Below are positions 1-8,798 of a DNA stretch of 64,000 nt, piece by piece; position 1 is the first letter of the stretch, and each line of letters starts with the position of its first letter. This stretch comes from Brevundimonas sp. Leaf363 (lineage in GTDB: Bacteria > Pseudomonadota > Alphaproteobacteria > Caulobacterales > Caulobacteraceae). The translations under genes and the position numbers were made by a program. The stretch covers positions 666,714-730,713 of the forward strand of contig NZ_LMPZ01000002.1 in NCBI RefSeq assembly GCF_001424025.1. Reading direction: 5' to 3'. The notes beneath the pieces were generated by a model, which saw only the letters and a program-made list of their open reading frames with translations, was not told where the DNA came from and searched no databases.

Positions 1-786
1 CGCGGCCTTCAGCACGCGCACATTGTCGTGGTCCGACAGCACCTCGACATCCGCCACGCCCGGCAGGCGGGCGACGGCGGCGGCCAGGATGGCGCCCTCC
101 AGCTCCAGCCAGCGGGGCGCGGTCGCGCGGGCCTGATCGACCGTGCCCTCGAACGCCTTCTGGCCGCGCGCCAGCAGCACGACCTTGTCGCACAGACGCT
201 CGGCGTGCTGCATGACGTGGGTGGAGAACAGGACCGTGGCGCCGTCGGCGGCGAGGCCCCGGATCATCGCCTCCAGCCCCTGCTGGTTCACCGGATCAAG
301 GCCCGAGAAGGGTTCGTCGAGGATCACGAACTCCGGCTTGTGCACCACAGAGGCGATCAACTGGACCTTCTGGGCCATGCCCTTGGACAGGTCCTTCATC
401 TTCTTTTTCTGCGAGGGGCCCAGGCCCTGTTCTTCCAGCATCAGCTTGGCGCGGCGGCGGCCCTCGGCGGACGGCAGGCCCTTCAGCGAGCCGAAGAAGG
501 CGATGGCGTCCACCGGCGTCATCTTGCGGTAGAGGCCGCGCTCCTCGGGCAGGAAACCGATGCGGTTGCGCACCTTGCGGCCGTCGTCGGCGCCCAGGAT
601 GGTCACGCGGCCGCTCGTGGCCGGCTGCAGGCCCAGGATCATGCGGATGGTGGAGGTCTTGCCCGCCCCGTTCGGCCCCAGGAAGCCGCAAATGGAGCCC
701 TTCTCCACCTCGAAGCTGAGATCACGAACCGCCTGGAACTCGCCGTAACGCTTGCTCAGGCCATCCAGCGTCAACGCTGCCGGCAT
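1..786 (-). CDS. ABC transporter ATP-binding protein (partial, C-terminus off the left edge)
   Basis: ATPase subunit that powers an ABC exporter of the NatA/CcmA-like class. The reading frame begins at an ATG preceded by a strong GGGGGAGG ribosome site and runs 262 codons to the window edge without a stop. Visible motifs are Walker A GPNGAGKT (residues 37-44), a signature sequence LSKGMAQK, Walker B with the D-loop (LDEPFSGLDP, about residue 150) and the switch histidine in STHVMQHAE. A C-terminal extension after about residue 210 resembles the DUF4162 tail of exporter ATPases. The permease partner is probably just outside, downstream on the same strand. The substrate cannot be told from the sequence. 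Confidence 0.9.
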   Translation of the reverse strand, partial: MPAALTLDGLSKRYGEFQAVRDLSFEVEKGSICGFLGPNGAGKTSTIRMILGLQPATSGRVTILGADDGRKVRNRIGFLPEERGLYRKMTPVDAIAFFGSLKGLPSAEGRRRAKLMLEEQGLGPSQKKKMKDLSKGMAQKVQLIASVVHKPEFVILDEPFSGLDPVNQQGLEAMIRGLAADGATVLFSTHVMQHAERLCDKVVLLARGQKAFEGTVDQARATAPRWLELEGAILAAAVARLPGVADVEVLSDHDNVRVLKAA

Positions 787-864
787 GTCGCCTCCCCCTA
801 TTCTTGGAGCCAGCCTAGCAAGGGGCCGGTCTGCGCCGCCAGTCGAAACGGCGCCGGTGAGGCG

Positions 865-1464
865 TCAGGCCGCGCGAACCGAGAAGGTGCGCCCCAGCAC
901 GCGCGTCGGATTGATCTGCACGCCCTTGCGCCGCACTTCGAAATGCAGGTGCGGGCCCGTGGAATAGCCGGTGGAGCCGACCAGGCCGATGCGCTGGTCC
1001 GCCACGATCTCCATGCCGGAGCCGACGTCCACGCGGCTCAGATGGCCGTAAAGGGTCGTCATGCCGTTGGGGTGACGAACCTCGATGAAGTTGCCGTATC
1101 CGCCCGCGTCATAGCCGGCGCGCAGCACCACGCCCTCGGCGGCGGCGAAGACGCCGGTGCCGGTCGGGGCGGCGATGTCCACACCCTTGTGCATCCGCAC
1201 GCGGCCTTCGCCGGCCAGTTCGCGCGCACCGAAGTTGGAGTTGATCGCGTGCTGGCGCACCGGCGCATCGAAGACGATCTGGCGCAGCACCGGCCCGGCA
1301 GGCGCAGCCACGGCCTGGATCGGCGCGTCGACGGGCGCGACGCTGGCCTCCGCCGGCAGCGTCACGGGTGAGGCGGCCATGGCCAGCAGGGCGGCGGTCA
1401 CCAGCGCGACGCTCTGGCCGGTGTGGATCAGGATCGAACGAGGGGTCGGCGCAACGCGTCGCAT
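865..1464 (-). CDS. M23 family peptidoglycan endopeptidase, exported
   Basis: Predicted periplasmic zinc metallopeptidase that cuts peptide cross-links in peptidoglycan. The 199-residue product has a hydrophobic N-terminal segment (about residues 18-32), consistent with a signal peptide or anchor, then one LytM/M23 domain. The metal site looks intact: H92-x3-D96 in HKGVDIAAP, H141 in YGHLS, and the H172-x-H174 pair in PHLHFEV. All expected ligands are present, so it is likely an active enzyme rather than an EnvC-like activator. It has no coiled coil, which is short for the family. It lies upstream of the ABC ATPase on the same strand with a 78-bp gap, so the two may be co-transcribed. Confidence 0.88.
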   Translation of the reverse strand: MRRVAPTPRSILIHTGQSVALVTAALLAMAASPVTLPAEASVAPVDAPIQAVAAPAGPVLRQIVFDAPVRQHAINSNFGARELAGEGRVRMHKGVDIAAPTGTGVFAAAEGVVLRAGYDAGGYGNFIEVRHPNGMTTLYGHLSRVDVGSGMEIVADQRIGLVGSTGYSTGPHLHFEVRRKGVQINPTRVLGRTFSVRAA

Positions 1465-1680
1465 TCGGCGGCGTCTCCGTCTTGAGCGCTAAGGGGATGG
1501 AAGCGCGACAGACCGGGGCCGCCAGCGCGATGACCGGCGTTCTAAGGATCGGTGGGGCGACTTTGGGGCAGGTGCGGGTGGCGGAAGGTCGCACCAGGGG
1601 AACCCTGGCGCGAAGGACGGCGAGGCGGACGATGGGCGAGGCGCGGTTGCAGGGGCGTCCGCGCCTCGACCCGGCCGCCC

Positions 1681-1950
1681 TCAGCCGAAGGGATCGATGT
1701 CAGCCACAATGCCGCCGATCAGCGTGTCCTGCGCCAGCAGATGGTTCACGCCCAGCGCGTCGCCGGCGAACAGCTCGTCGACCACGCCGCCCGACCCCAC
1801 CAGGGCCTCGCCGACCTGGTCCAGGTTCAGGCTGGTCGCACCGCCCAGCGCGCCGCCATCACCCAGCACATCTCTGTAGATGGTGTGCGGATCGGCGTAG
1901 GCGTTGCCCAGGCCCGTCTGGGCGAACAGCAGATTGTTCAGCAGTCCCAT
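1681..1950 (-). CDS. Hypothetical small protein, 89 aa
   Basis: I do not recognise a family. The 89-residue reading frame starts at an ATG with a clear AGGAGC ribosome site 6-7 bases upstream, which argues that it is real. The product is rich in Gly, Leu, Asp and Ala (many GG and LG pairs), has almost no positive charge and no clear signal peptide or membrane helix. It has its own promoter space: 123 bp separate it from the end of the upstream regulator gene on the same strand, and 216 bp separate its end from the next gene. The acidic, repetitive composition suggests a secreted or structural peptide, but that is only an impression. Confidence 0.55.
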   Translation of the reverse strand: MGLLNNLLFAQTGLGNAYADPHTIYRDVLGDGGALGGATSLNLDQVGEALVGSGGVVDELFAGDALGVNHLLAQDTLIGGIVADIDPFG

Positions 1951-2073
1951 TTTCAGCTCCTGTATTAACTGCCTGAGGTCGTATCTCCTCGAGCAATCAA
2001 CCGAAAAAACACGCCAAGGTTGCTGGTTAATCTAAGTTAAGGACGATTCTGCTGGTGGCGCTCAACTTCGCCG

Positions 2074-3486
2074 TTAGTTTCCGGCGAAGGGGAAGGGGCT
2101 GATCGACTTGGCCCAGTCATCGACCGACAGCGGCCGGTCGAACGGCGCGGCGGCGCGCTCGGCGCACGGATGGCGGTGGCACAGCGCGCAGGCCGGACCG
2201 ATCGGCGTCACCTCTGGATCGTTCAGATCCAGCCCCCGCGCATAGACCAGCTTGCGCGCGTGCTTCAGCTCGCAGCCCAGGCCGATGGCCAGGTCGTCCG
2301 GCTCGCCGTAGCCGTCGCGGCCCTGACGCTCGATCGTTCGGGCCAGGGTGAACCAGCGCCCGCCGTCCGGCGTCTCGATGATCTGCGTCAGCACACGGCC
2401 GGGCGTGCGGAACGCACTGTGCAGCCGCCACCGCCCGCAGGCGCCGCCGAACCGGGCGAAGGGGAAGCGGGCGGAGGCGAAGCGCTTGGACACATTGCCC
2501 GCCTGATCCACCCGCATCAGGAAGAAGGGCACGCCCCGCGCGGTCGGGCGTGAGAGCGTGGTCAGGCGGTGCGCGGCCTGTTCGAAGCTGACGCCGAAGC
2601 GAGCCTGGAGCCGCGACAGGTCATAGCCGGACGCCTCGGCCGCAGCCTGGAACGCGCCGTACGGCATCAGGATGGCCGCCGCCAAGGTGTTGCACAGCGC
2701 CACCTTCAGCAACCGGCCGGTCGCTCCATCCGGTGGCGCGGCCGCGTCGCGCAGGGCGTTCAGCTCGGCCTCGTGCTCGGCCATGGCCAACTGATAGGCG
2801 ACGGCGAACGCGCGCGACGCAGGTCCCAGCGTGTCCGACAGCAGCAGCCGGCGACGGTGCGGATCGAACCGCCGCGTCCATTCCACCATGACTTCGGCGG
2901 GCAGCGTGCGCACGCTCAAACCGTGTCGCTCCGACAACCGGGCGCGAGCGCGGGTCTCGAACGGTTCGCCGGGCGTGGCGGCCGCCAGCGCCTCGGCCAG
3001 GGTTTCACCCAGTGCGTCGAGTTCGGGGAAGTGGTTGGCGCGGGCCTGGATGTAGTCGCGCACCCAGTCGGCCGGGCTGTCGTCCGGCGCCGCGCCCGCC
3101 TCGACATTGGCCCGCGCCCGCCGTTCGGCGAAGGCGCGGTACAGTTTCAGCACCGCATCAGCCACCGCCGGTTGGTCCTCGGCCAGCTGCATCACCTCGT
3201 GGCGCGGCGGGGCAACGCCCGCGAACAGCGGATCGGCGAACACCTCGGCTAGCGCCGCCTCCGACGCCACGCCGCCCGCCTGGCCGAACGCGCGCAGGTC
3301 TACGTCGTAGGTCTCGGCCAGGCGCAGCAGCAGTTGCGCCGACACCGGCCGCTGGTTGCGCTCGATGTGATTCAGATAGCTGGGCGAGACCGTCAGGTCG
3401 GCGGCCATCGCCGTCTGGCTCAGCCCCAGCTCGCGCCGGAGCCGCTTCAGCCGCCCGCCCAGAAACAGTTTGCGATCCGCATCCAT
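2074..3486 (-). CDS. ScfR/RamB-type short-chain fatty acyl regulator
   Basis: Transcription factor of the XRE-HTH plus IrrE-like (M78-like) plus DUF2083 architecture, whose known members sense short-chain acyl-CoA or acetate status and control glyoxylate- and propionate-cycle genes. Of its 470 residues, about 8-65 form the helix-turn-helix (LGLSQTAMAADLTVSPSYLNHIE). The middle is the helical sensor region. The C-terminus holds a Cys/His-rich segment (CALCHRHPCAERA) typical of the group. It is divergent from the isocitrate lyase gene, with only 141 bp between start codons, and that gap contains two near-identical 13-bp sites in opposite orientation (see operators). Control of aceA and autoregulation are therefore strongly suggested. 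Confidence 0.88.
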   Translation of the reverse strand: MDADRKLFLGGRLKRLRRELGLSQTAMAADLTVSPSYLNHIERNQRPVSAQLLLRLAETYDVDLRAFGQAGGVASEAALAEVFADPLFAGVAPPRHEVMQLAEDQPAVADAVLKLYRAFAERRARANVEAGAAPDDSPADWVRDYIQARANHFPELDALGETLAEALAAATPGEPFETRARARLSERHGLSVRTLPAEVMVEWTRRFDPHRRRLLLSDTLGPASRAFAVAYQLAMAEHEAELNALRDAAAPPDGATGRLLKVALCNTLAAAILMPYGAFQAAAEASGYDLSRLQARFGVSFEQAAHRLTTLSRPTARGVPFFLMRVDQAGNVSKRFASARFPFARFGGACGRWRLHSAFRTPGRVLTQIIETPDGGRWFTLARTIERQGRDGYGEPDDLAIGLGCELKHARKLVYARGLDLNDPEVTPIGPACALCHRHPCAERAAAPFDRPLSVDDWAKSISPFPFAGN

Positions 3487-3497
3487 GGGCAGACAGT

Positions 3498-3535
3498 GTC
3501 ACATCATGACGCTTAAGCAAGTGTCACGATGTGAC
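3498..3535. promoter_or_regulatory. Paired operator between scfR-like gene and aceA
   Basis: Two 13-bp sites, GTCACATCATGAC (3498-3510) and GTCACGATGTGAC (3523-3535), start 25 bp apart. The second matches the reverse complement of the first at 12 of 13 positions, and the spacer contains the palindrome GCTTAAGC. The site lies about 12 bp upstream of the regulator start and about 90 bp upstream of aceA. This is the layout expected for a divergent operator. That the ScfR-type protein binds here is inferred from position. Confidence 0.65.
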
Positions 3536-3627
3536 TGTTTTGCTCGATCCTCACCAGCTTGTCCGTATCAATTGTGACGGGCCCGTGTTTCCTGTCCGGA
3601 TCGAAGATCCTTTCAGGACCCACCGCC

Positions 3628-4908
3628 ATGACGACCTTCGCCGATCTGGTCCCCGCCCCCACCGGCCGCTTTGACGGCATTGAGCGCCCTTACACGCCGG
3701 ACGACGTCCTGCGCCTGCGCGGCTCGGTCCCGATCACGCATACGCTGGCCGAGCGCGGCGCCAACCGCCTGTGGGCGCTGCTGCACGGCGAGCCGTTCGT
3801 GAACGCCCTGGGCGCCGTCACCGGCAACCAGGCGATGCAGATGGTCCGGGCGGGACTGAAGGCCATCTATCTGTCGGGCTGGCAGGTGGCGGCGGACGCC
3901 AATACGGCCGGGGCCATGTACCCGGACCAGTCGCTGTACCCGGCCAACGCCGCGCCCGAGCTGTGCCGCCGCATCAACCGCACCCTGCAGCGCGCCGACC
4001 AGATCGAGCACGCCGAGGGCGGCGCCAAGCGTGACTGGTTCGTCCCCATCGTCGCCGACGCCGAGGCCGGGTTCGGCGGGCCTCTGAACAGCTTCGAGAT
4101 CATGAAGGCCTTCATCGAAGCGGGCGCTGCGGGCGTCCACTTCGAGGACCAGCTGGCCAGTGAGAAAAAGTGCGGCCACTTGGGCGGCAAGGTTCTGATC
4201 CCGACCCAGGCGCACGAACGCAACCTGATCGCCGCGCGCCTGGCCGCCGACGTCATGGGCGCGCCGACGCTGACGGTGGCCCGGACGGACGCCGAATCGG
4301 CCCAGCTGATCACCAGCGACATCGACGAACGGGACCAGCCCTTCATCGAGCGCGAGAACCGCACGCCCGAGGGCTTCTTCCGCCTGAAGGCCGGCACGGG
4401 GCTGGATCACTGCATCGCGCGGGGCCTGTCCTACGCCAGCATCGCCGACGTCCTGTGGTGGGAGACCAGCCACCCGGATCTGGACGATGCGCGCCGCTTC
4501 GCCGAGGCGATCCAGAAGGAGCACCCCGGCAAGCTGATGGCCTACAACTGCTCGCCCTCCTTCAACTGGAAGGCCAAGCTGGACGACGCGACCATCGCCA
4601 AGTTCCAGCGCGAGCTGGGCGCCATGGGCTACAAGTTCCAGTTCGTGACCCTGGCCGGCTTCCACAGCCTGAACAACGCGATGTTCGAGCTGGCGGACGG
4701 TTACCGCGACGGGGGCATGGCGGCTTACTCCGAGCTTCAGCAGCGCGAGTTCGCCAATGAGGCCGCCGGCTACACCGCCACGCGCCACCAGCGCGAGGTT
4801 GGCACCGGCTACTTCGACCAGGTCGCCACCGTCATCTCGAACGGCCAGTCCTCGACCACCGCCATGGGCGCCTCGACCGAGACCGCCCAGTTCATCGCCG
4901 CCGAATAG
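3628..4908 (+). CDS. aceA: Isocitrate lyase
   Basis: Cleaves isocitrate to succinate and glyoxylate, the first step of the glyoxylate shunt used on acetate and fatty acids. The product is 426 residues, normal for the family. The catalytic signature KKCGH is at residues 180-184, and the Mg-binding [10 protein letters not shown] stretch is at about 142-151. The ATG at 3628 is chosen because family alignments start near MTTFADLV and an AGGA lies upstream. An in-frame ATG at 3559 would add 23 residues that do not look like isocitrate lyase. It is divergent from the ScfR-type regulator and followed after 11 bp by a 69-aa gene that is probably co-transcribed. Confidence 0.97.
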   Translation: MTTFADLVPAPTGRFDGIERPYTPDDVLRLRGSVPITHTLAERGANRLWALLHGEPFVNALGAVTGNQAMQMVRAGLKAIYLSGWQVAADANTAGAMYPDQSLYPANAAPELCRRINRTLQRADQIEHAEGGAKRDWFVPIVADAEAGFGGPLNSFEIMKAFIEAGAAGVHFEDQLASEKKCGHLGGKVLIPTQAHERNLIAARLAADVMGAPTLTVARTDAESAQLITSDIDERDQPFIERENRTPEGFFRLKAGTGLDHCIARGLSYASIADVLWWETSHPDLDDARRFAEAIQKEHPGKLMAYNCSPSFNWKAKLDDATIAKFQRELGAMGYKFQFVTLAGFHSLNNAMFELADGYRDGGMAAYSELQQREFANEAAGYTATRHQREVGTGYFDQVATVISNGQSSTTAMGASTETAQFIAAE

Positions 4909-4919
4909 GGAGACTGACC

Positions 4920-5129
4920 ATGCAACCGATCACATCCACCGACGCCATCATCGACTTCTGCCTGTCGCCCTTGAACTTCGACCGGCAGACGGAGGCCGAA
5001 CGCGAAGTCCGCCGCCGCATGACCCACGTTATCCGCACCTTCCAGATGAAGGCGGCCCAGCCCGTCGCCATCGACTTCTCCAACATGCCCAGCCAGGTCA
5101 TCAACGAAGCCGCCCACGGGTATGAATGA
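4920..5129 (+). CDS. Small conserved-looking protein downstream of aceA, 69 aa
   Basis: The 69-residue frame begins 11 bp after the aceA stop, with a GGGAGA ribosome site 7 bases before its ATG, so it is very likely the second gene of the aceA operon. The product (MQPITSTDAIIDFCLSP...) has no signal peptide or membrane segment and looks like a compact alpha-helical protein with a charged middle (TEAEREVRRRM). I cannot name a family. Its position suggests a role linked to the glyoxylate shunt or growth on acetate. It ends just before the first copy of the palindromic intergenic repeat. Confidence 0.6.
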   Translation: MQPITSTDAIIDFCLSPLNFDRQTEAEREVRRRMTHVIRTFQMKAAQPVAIDFSNMPSQVINEAAHGYE

Positions 5130-5134
5130 ACTTT

Positions 5135-5302
5135 CCCTCTCCCGGACGGAGAGGGCTTGAGCACCTGAGAGCCGGAGGCGATCAGTTTTGTGCGAAAGGG
5201 TGAGGGGTGGGCGGCTAACAGGACAGGGCTGTCCCCTCACCCTTTCGGCTTAGCCAATCGCTCCGCTCTTGGAGCCTCAAGCCCTCTCCCTCTGGGAGAG
5301 GG
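5135..5302. repeat. Palindromic intergenic repeat, copy 1
   Basis: An imperfect inverted repeat of about 168 bp. The outer arms are CCCTCTCCC...GGAGAGGGCTTGAG and its complement; the inner arms end in GAAAGGGTGAGGGG / CCCCTCACCCTTTC. They surround a loop containing CAGGACAGGGCTGTC. The same structure recurs at 6546-6737 and 36947-37114. It contains no open frame that looks coding. It sits between the end of the aceA operon and the rpsU terminator. Confidence 0.8.
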
Positions 5303-5370
5303 TTTTGCGTCGTGGGTGAGAGCAGGGATCCGACCGAGCCGCCTGGCCCCCGCCGCCGCAGCCCAAAGCA

Positions 5371-5400
5371 AAAGGGCCGCCCCTTTCGGAGCGGCCCTTT
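5371..5400. terminator. Hairpin terminator, probably for rpsU (bidirectional)
   Basis: A perfect 10-bp stem AAAGGGCCGC / GCGGCCCTTT encloses a 10-base loop. On the minus strand it follows the rpsU stop by 27 bp and ends in TTT; it is nearly symmetrical and could also stop plus-strand transcription coming from the aceA side. Confidence 0.75.
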
Positions 5401-5427
5401 CAAATTCTTCAGTCGTACGACCCGGTG

Positions 5428-5691
5428 TTACCGGTTGCCGCCGCCCCCACCGCCCGGAACCCGGGGCTTCGGAGCCGGCAGCAGGCCTTCGCGCTGGGCG
5501 CGCTTGCGGGCCAGCTTGCGGGCGCGGCGCACGGCCTCGGCCTTCTGGCGGGCGCGCTTCTCCGAGGGCTTCTCGTAGTGCACGTGGCGCTTCATTTCAC
5601 GGAAGCTGCCTTCGCGTTGCATCTTCTTCTTGAGGGCTTTGAGCGCTTGATCGACGTTATTATCGCGAACGAAAATCTGTACCAGGTTCAA
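5428..5691 (-). CDS. rpsU: 30S ribosomal protein S21
   Basis: Small-subunit ribosomal protein near the 3' end of 16S rRNA, important for initiation. The 87-residue product matches bS21 through [53 protein letters not shown] and a long basic C-terminal helix. The tail after about residue 72 is Pro/Gly-rich ([16 protein letters not shown]), a lineage-specific extension. It is a single gene with its own hairpin terminator, divergent from the COQ9 gene. Confidence 0.96.
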   Translation of the reverse strand: MNLVQIFVRDNNVDQALKALKKKMQREGSFREMKRHVHYEKPSEKRARQKAEAVRRARKLARKRAQREGLLPAPKPRVPGGGGGGNR

Positions 5692-5873
5692 CTCTCCTTT
5701 GGCCGCCCGCCGCGTCCCTCTCAGGGAAGACGGGCAGACAAAACGAATCCGCAGCCCACGAGAAGGCCCGCGAGCGAAGGCGCGCTATTATACGAACGAC
5801 CCCAGCCTGTCCATACGGCGGCGTGACGGAAAGCCTGCTCGCATGGGCGCCTTGACGGGACTATGTTGCGCCC

Positions 5874-6542
5874 ATGCCGACGACCCAGTCCATTCCCAAC
5901 GCTGAGCCCGACTGGGCCGACGATATGGAACAGCGCGTGCTGGATCGCGCGCTCGAGCGGGTTGCGGTCCTCGGCTGGAACCGCCGTCTGGTTCGCGCCG
6001 CCTGCGCCGCCGAAGGCCTGAGCCTCGGTGACGAGGAGCTGCTGCTGCCCAACGGCGCCCGCGACCTGATCGCCCTCTTGTGGCGGCGTCACGACGCCCG
6101 CGCCATGGCCACCCTGGCCGAAATCGATCCCGCGACCCTGAAAATCCGCGAGCGCATCGCCCGCGCCGTCGACGCTCGCCTGGAGGCGACCGACGCGGAC
6201 CGTGAGGCGACCCGGCGCCTGTCCGGCTTCCTGCACCTGCCGACCAACGCCGATCTGGGCGCGACCCTAACCTGGGCCACCGCCGACCAGCTGTGGCGCT
6301 GGGCTGGCGATACGGCCAGCGACTGGAACCACTACACCAAGCGGCTGATCCTCTCGGGCATCATCGGCCCGGCCATGACCCTGCGCCTGTTCGACGGCCC
6401 CGAGGCTGCCGACGCCTACGTCGCGGCCCGCATCGACAACGTCATGAGCTTCGAGAAGTGGAAGGCCGGCAAGGACTTCGACGCGCCGGCCCGCAAGGTG
6501 GGAGAGTTGCTCAGCCGGTTGCGGTACGGGGCTAAGACGTAG
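5874..6542 (+). CDS. COQ9 family protein
   Basis: Lipid-binding helper of the ubiquinone pathway that in eukaryotes presents intermediates to the COQ7 hydroxylase. The 222-residue product carries the C-terminal COQ9 signature (WRWAGDTASDWNHYTKRLILSGIIGPAMTLRLFD in part, about residues 140-175), which includes the hydrophobic lipid-binding helix. The N-terminus has a TetR-like helical fold with RVLDRALERVAVLGWNRRLVRAACAAEGLS. It starts at an ATG divergent from rpsU, with 182 bp between. Membrane-peripheral action at the inner membrane is expected from the family. Confidence 0.87.
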   Translation: MPTTQSIPNAEPDWADDMEQRVLDRALERVAVLGWNRRLVRAACAAEGLSLGDEELLLPNGARDLIALLWRRHDARAMATLAEIDPATLKIRERIARAVDARLEATDADREATRRLSGFLHLPTNADLGATLTWATADQLWRWAGDTASDWNHYTKRLILSGIIGPAMTLRLFDGPEAADAYVAARIDNVMSFEKWKAGKDFDAPARKVGELLSRLRYGAKT

Positions 6543-6545
6543 CGT

Positions 6546-6737
6546 CCCTCTCTCAAAGGGAGAGGGCTTGAGCGCCTGAGAGCTGGAGGCAATCAGTCTT
6601 TGCGCGACCCGAAGGGCGGCGCGAAGCGTCAAAGGGTGAGGGGATCGCCCTGTCCTGTCAGCCGCCCACCCCTCACCCTTTCGGCTTGCCAATCGCTACG
6701 CCCTTGGAGCCTCAAGCCCTCTCCCTCTGGGAGAGGG
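6546..6737. repeat. Palindromic intergenic repeat, copy 2
   Basis: Same imperfect palindrome as at 5135-5302, here about 192 bp because the left arm carries extra bases around GCGACCCGAAGGGCGGCGCG. The loop region is in the opposite orientation relative to copy 1 (ATCGCCCTGTCCTGTCAGCC). It fills the gap between the convergent COQ9 and thiolase genes. Confidence 0.8.
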
Positions 6738-6746
6738 TAGGGACAG

Positions 6747-7934
6747 TCAGGCCAGCTCCACCGCCACGGCCACCGCTTCTCCGCCGCCGATGCACAGGCT
6801 GGCCACGCCCTTGGTCCCGCCCCGCGCCTGCAACGCCGCGATCAGCGTTGTCAGCACCCGCGCGCCGGACGCGCCGATGGGATGCCCCAACGCCGTCGCG
6901 CCGCCGTTCACGTTCAGCCTGGCGTGATCGATGCCCAGCTCCTGCATGGCGATCATCGGCACCACGGCGAAGGCCTCGTTGACCTCCCACAGGTCCACGT
7001 CCTCGACCGCCCAGCCGGCCTTCTTCAGCGCCTTCTGCATCGCCGGCACGGGGGCGGTGGTGAACAGGCCCGGCTCGTGGGCGTGGGCGGCGTGGCTGAC
7101 GATGCGGGCGACGATGGGCAGGTTCATCGCCTTCGCGACGCTCTCGCGCGTCATGACGAGGGCGGCGGCGCCGTCGCTGATCGACGCGGAGGAGGCGGCG
7201 GTGATGGTGCCGTCCTTGGCGAAGGCGGGCTTCAGGCCCGGGATCTTCTCGGGCATGGCCTTGCCGGGCTGTTCGTCCTCGCTGACGGTCACGGCGCCCT
7301 TGCGGGTCTGCACCTCGACCGGCGTGATCTCGGCGGCGAAGGCGCCCGAGGCGATGGCCGCATTGGCCCGCGTCAGGCTTTCGATCGCATAGGCGTCCTG
7401 GGCCTCGCGCGTGAACTGATAGCTGCGGGCCGTGTCCTCGGCGAAGGATCCCATCGGCTTGCCGGCGTCATAGGCGTCCTCCAGCCCGTCCATCATCATG
7501 CTGTCGATGATGACGTCGTGGCCGATGCGGGCGCCGGCTCGGTGCTTGTTCATCAGGAAGGGCGCGCCGGTCATGCTCTCCATGCCGCCGGCCACGATGA
7601 CGTCGGCCGAACCTGCGGTCAGGGCGTCGGAGGCCATCATGACGGCCTGCAGGCCCGAGCCGCACATCTTGTTAAGGGTCGTCGCCTCGATTGAGCGAGG
7701 CAGGCCGGCGCCCAGGGCCGCCTGGCGCGCCGGGGCCTGGCCCAGGCCGGCGGGCAGGACGCAGCCCATGTAGATCTGGTCGATCTTGTCGGGATCGACG
7801 CCGGACCGCTCGACCGCCGCCTTGACCGCCGTAGCGCCAAGCTCCGTCGCCTTCACGCCCGAGAATGCGCCCTGGAAGCCGCCCATGGGCGTGCGGGCGA
7901 AGGCGACGATGACGACGGGATCGGATACGGACAT
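6747..7934 (-). CDS. Acetyl-CoA C-acetyltransferase (thiolase II)
   Basis: Condenses two acetyl-CoA to acetoacetyl-CoA, or the reverse, in poly-hydroxybutyrate synthesis or fatty-acid/ketone breakdown. The 395-residue product shows the full catalytic set: nucleophile C91 in NKMCGSGLQAV, H351 in LGHPIGASGA and C381 in CIGGGEAVAV, at the spacing of biosynthetic thiolases. No phaB or phaC lies next to it, so the gene symbol phaA or atoB cannot be settled. It is preceded by AGGA and separated from the pirin gene on the same strand by 87 bp. Confidence 0.94.
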   Translation of the reverse strand: MSVSDPVVIVAFARTPMGGFQGAFSGVKATELGATAVKAAVERSGVDPDKIDQIYMGCVLPAGLGQAPARQAALGAGLPRSIEATTLNKMCGSGLQAVMMASDALTAGSADVIVAGGMESMTGAPFLMNKHRAGARIGHDVIIDSMMMDGLEDAYDAGKPMGSFAEDTARSYQFTREAQDAYAIESLTRANAAIASGAFAAEITPVEVQTRKGAVTVSEDEQPGKAMPEKIPGLKPAFAKDGTITAASSASISDGAAALVMTRESVAKAMNLPIVARIVSHAAHAHEPGLFTTAPVPAMQKALKKAGWAVEDVDLWEVNEAFAVVPMIAMQELGIDHARLNVNGGATALGHPIGASGARVLTTLIAALQARGGTKGVASLCIGGGEAVAVAVELA

Positions 7935-8021
7935 GGGAGAGCGTTTCCTCTGAAAACGGTCTCTCCAAGATCGGCTCCGGCGGCGGGGAAGGCAAGGCCC
8001 CCCGCCGCCGTTTCGACCGGC

Positions 8022-8717
8022 CTACAGGCTGTCGACCATCACCAGTTCGGCATCGGCCTTGGCCGTCACGGTGACGGTGGCCTCGTCGCGTATGGCCGCG
8101 CCGTCGCGGGCGTTCAGCGCGACGCCGTTGACTTCGACCTCGCCCACGGCGGGCACCAGATAGGCCAGCCGGTGTTCACCCAGCGGATAGGTCAGGCTCT
8201 CGCCCGCCTTCAGCGTGGCGCCCAGCACCCGCGCATCGGCGTTGATCGTCAGCGCCTCATCCGCCGCGTCGCCCGACGCCAGCACCTGGAACTTGCCGGT
8301 CCGGTCCGACTTCGGGAACGGCCGCGCGCCCCAGGACGGCTGGGCCCCGCGCTTGTCGGTCTCGATCCAGATTTGGAACAGGGTCGTGGTCTCGTCCTCG
8401 AGATTGTACTCGGCGTGCCGAACCCCCGTGCCCGCGCTCATCACCTGGACGTCGCCGGCCCCGGTGCGGCCCTTGTTGCCCATCGAATCCTGGTGGGTGA
8501 TGGCCCCGGTGCGGACGTAGGTGATGATCTCCATGTCCGCGTGGGGATGGGGCGGAAAGCCCGACTTGGCGGCGATCTCGTCGTCATTCCAGACCCGCAG
8601 CCGGCCCCAGCTCATGCGGCTGGGCTCATAGTAGTTGGCGAAAGAGAAGTGGTGTTTGGCCTTCAGCCAGCCGTGGTCGGCCCCGCCCAGGCTGTCGAAG
8701 CGTCGAACGTCGATCAT
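8022..8717 (-). CDS. Pirin family protein
   Basis: Bicupin iron protein; bacterial pirins act as quercetinases or regulators of central metabolism, so the exact role is open. The 231-residue product has the N-terminal cupin metal motif FPPHPHADMEI and HAEYN, with a second C-terminal cupin. I choose the ATG at 8717 because GGGAGAC lies 6 bases upstream; an upstream TTG at 8735 would put that ribosome site inside the gene. It precedes the thiolase on the same strand. Confidence 0.88.
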   Translation of the reverse strand: MIDVRRFDSLGGADHGWLKAKHHFSFANYYEPSRMSWGRLRVWNDDEIAAKSGFPPHPHADMEIITYVRTGAITHQDSMGNKGRTGAGDVQVMSAGTGVRHAEYNLEDETTTLFQIWIETDKRGAQPSWGARPFPKSDRTGKFQVLASGDAADEALTINADARVLGATLKAGESLTYPLGEHRLAYLVPAVGEVEVNGVALNARDGAAIRDEATVTVTAKADAELVMVDSL

Positions 8718-8798
8718 GACGAAAGTCTCCCTCAATCGGTGGCGCGCATCGCGCCGTTCGAGAGCTATATAGGTAACCGTGTCAGTTACGAAAAGGGG

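Noticed and set aside
2027-2040. TTAA-N6-TTAA element resembling a CtrA box upstream of the 89-aa gene
   Set aside because: Spacing is 6, not the 7 bp required by the CtrA consensus, and the gene has no cell-cycle context.
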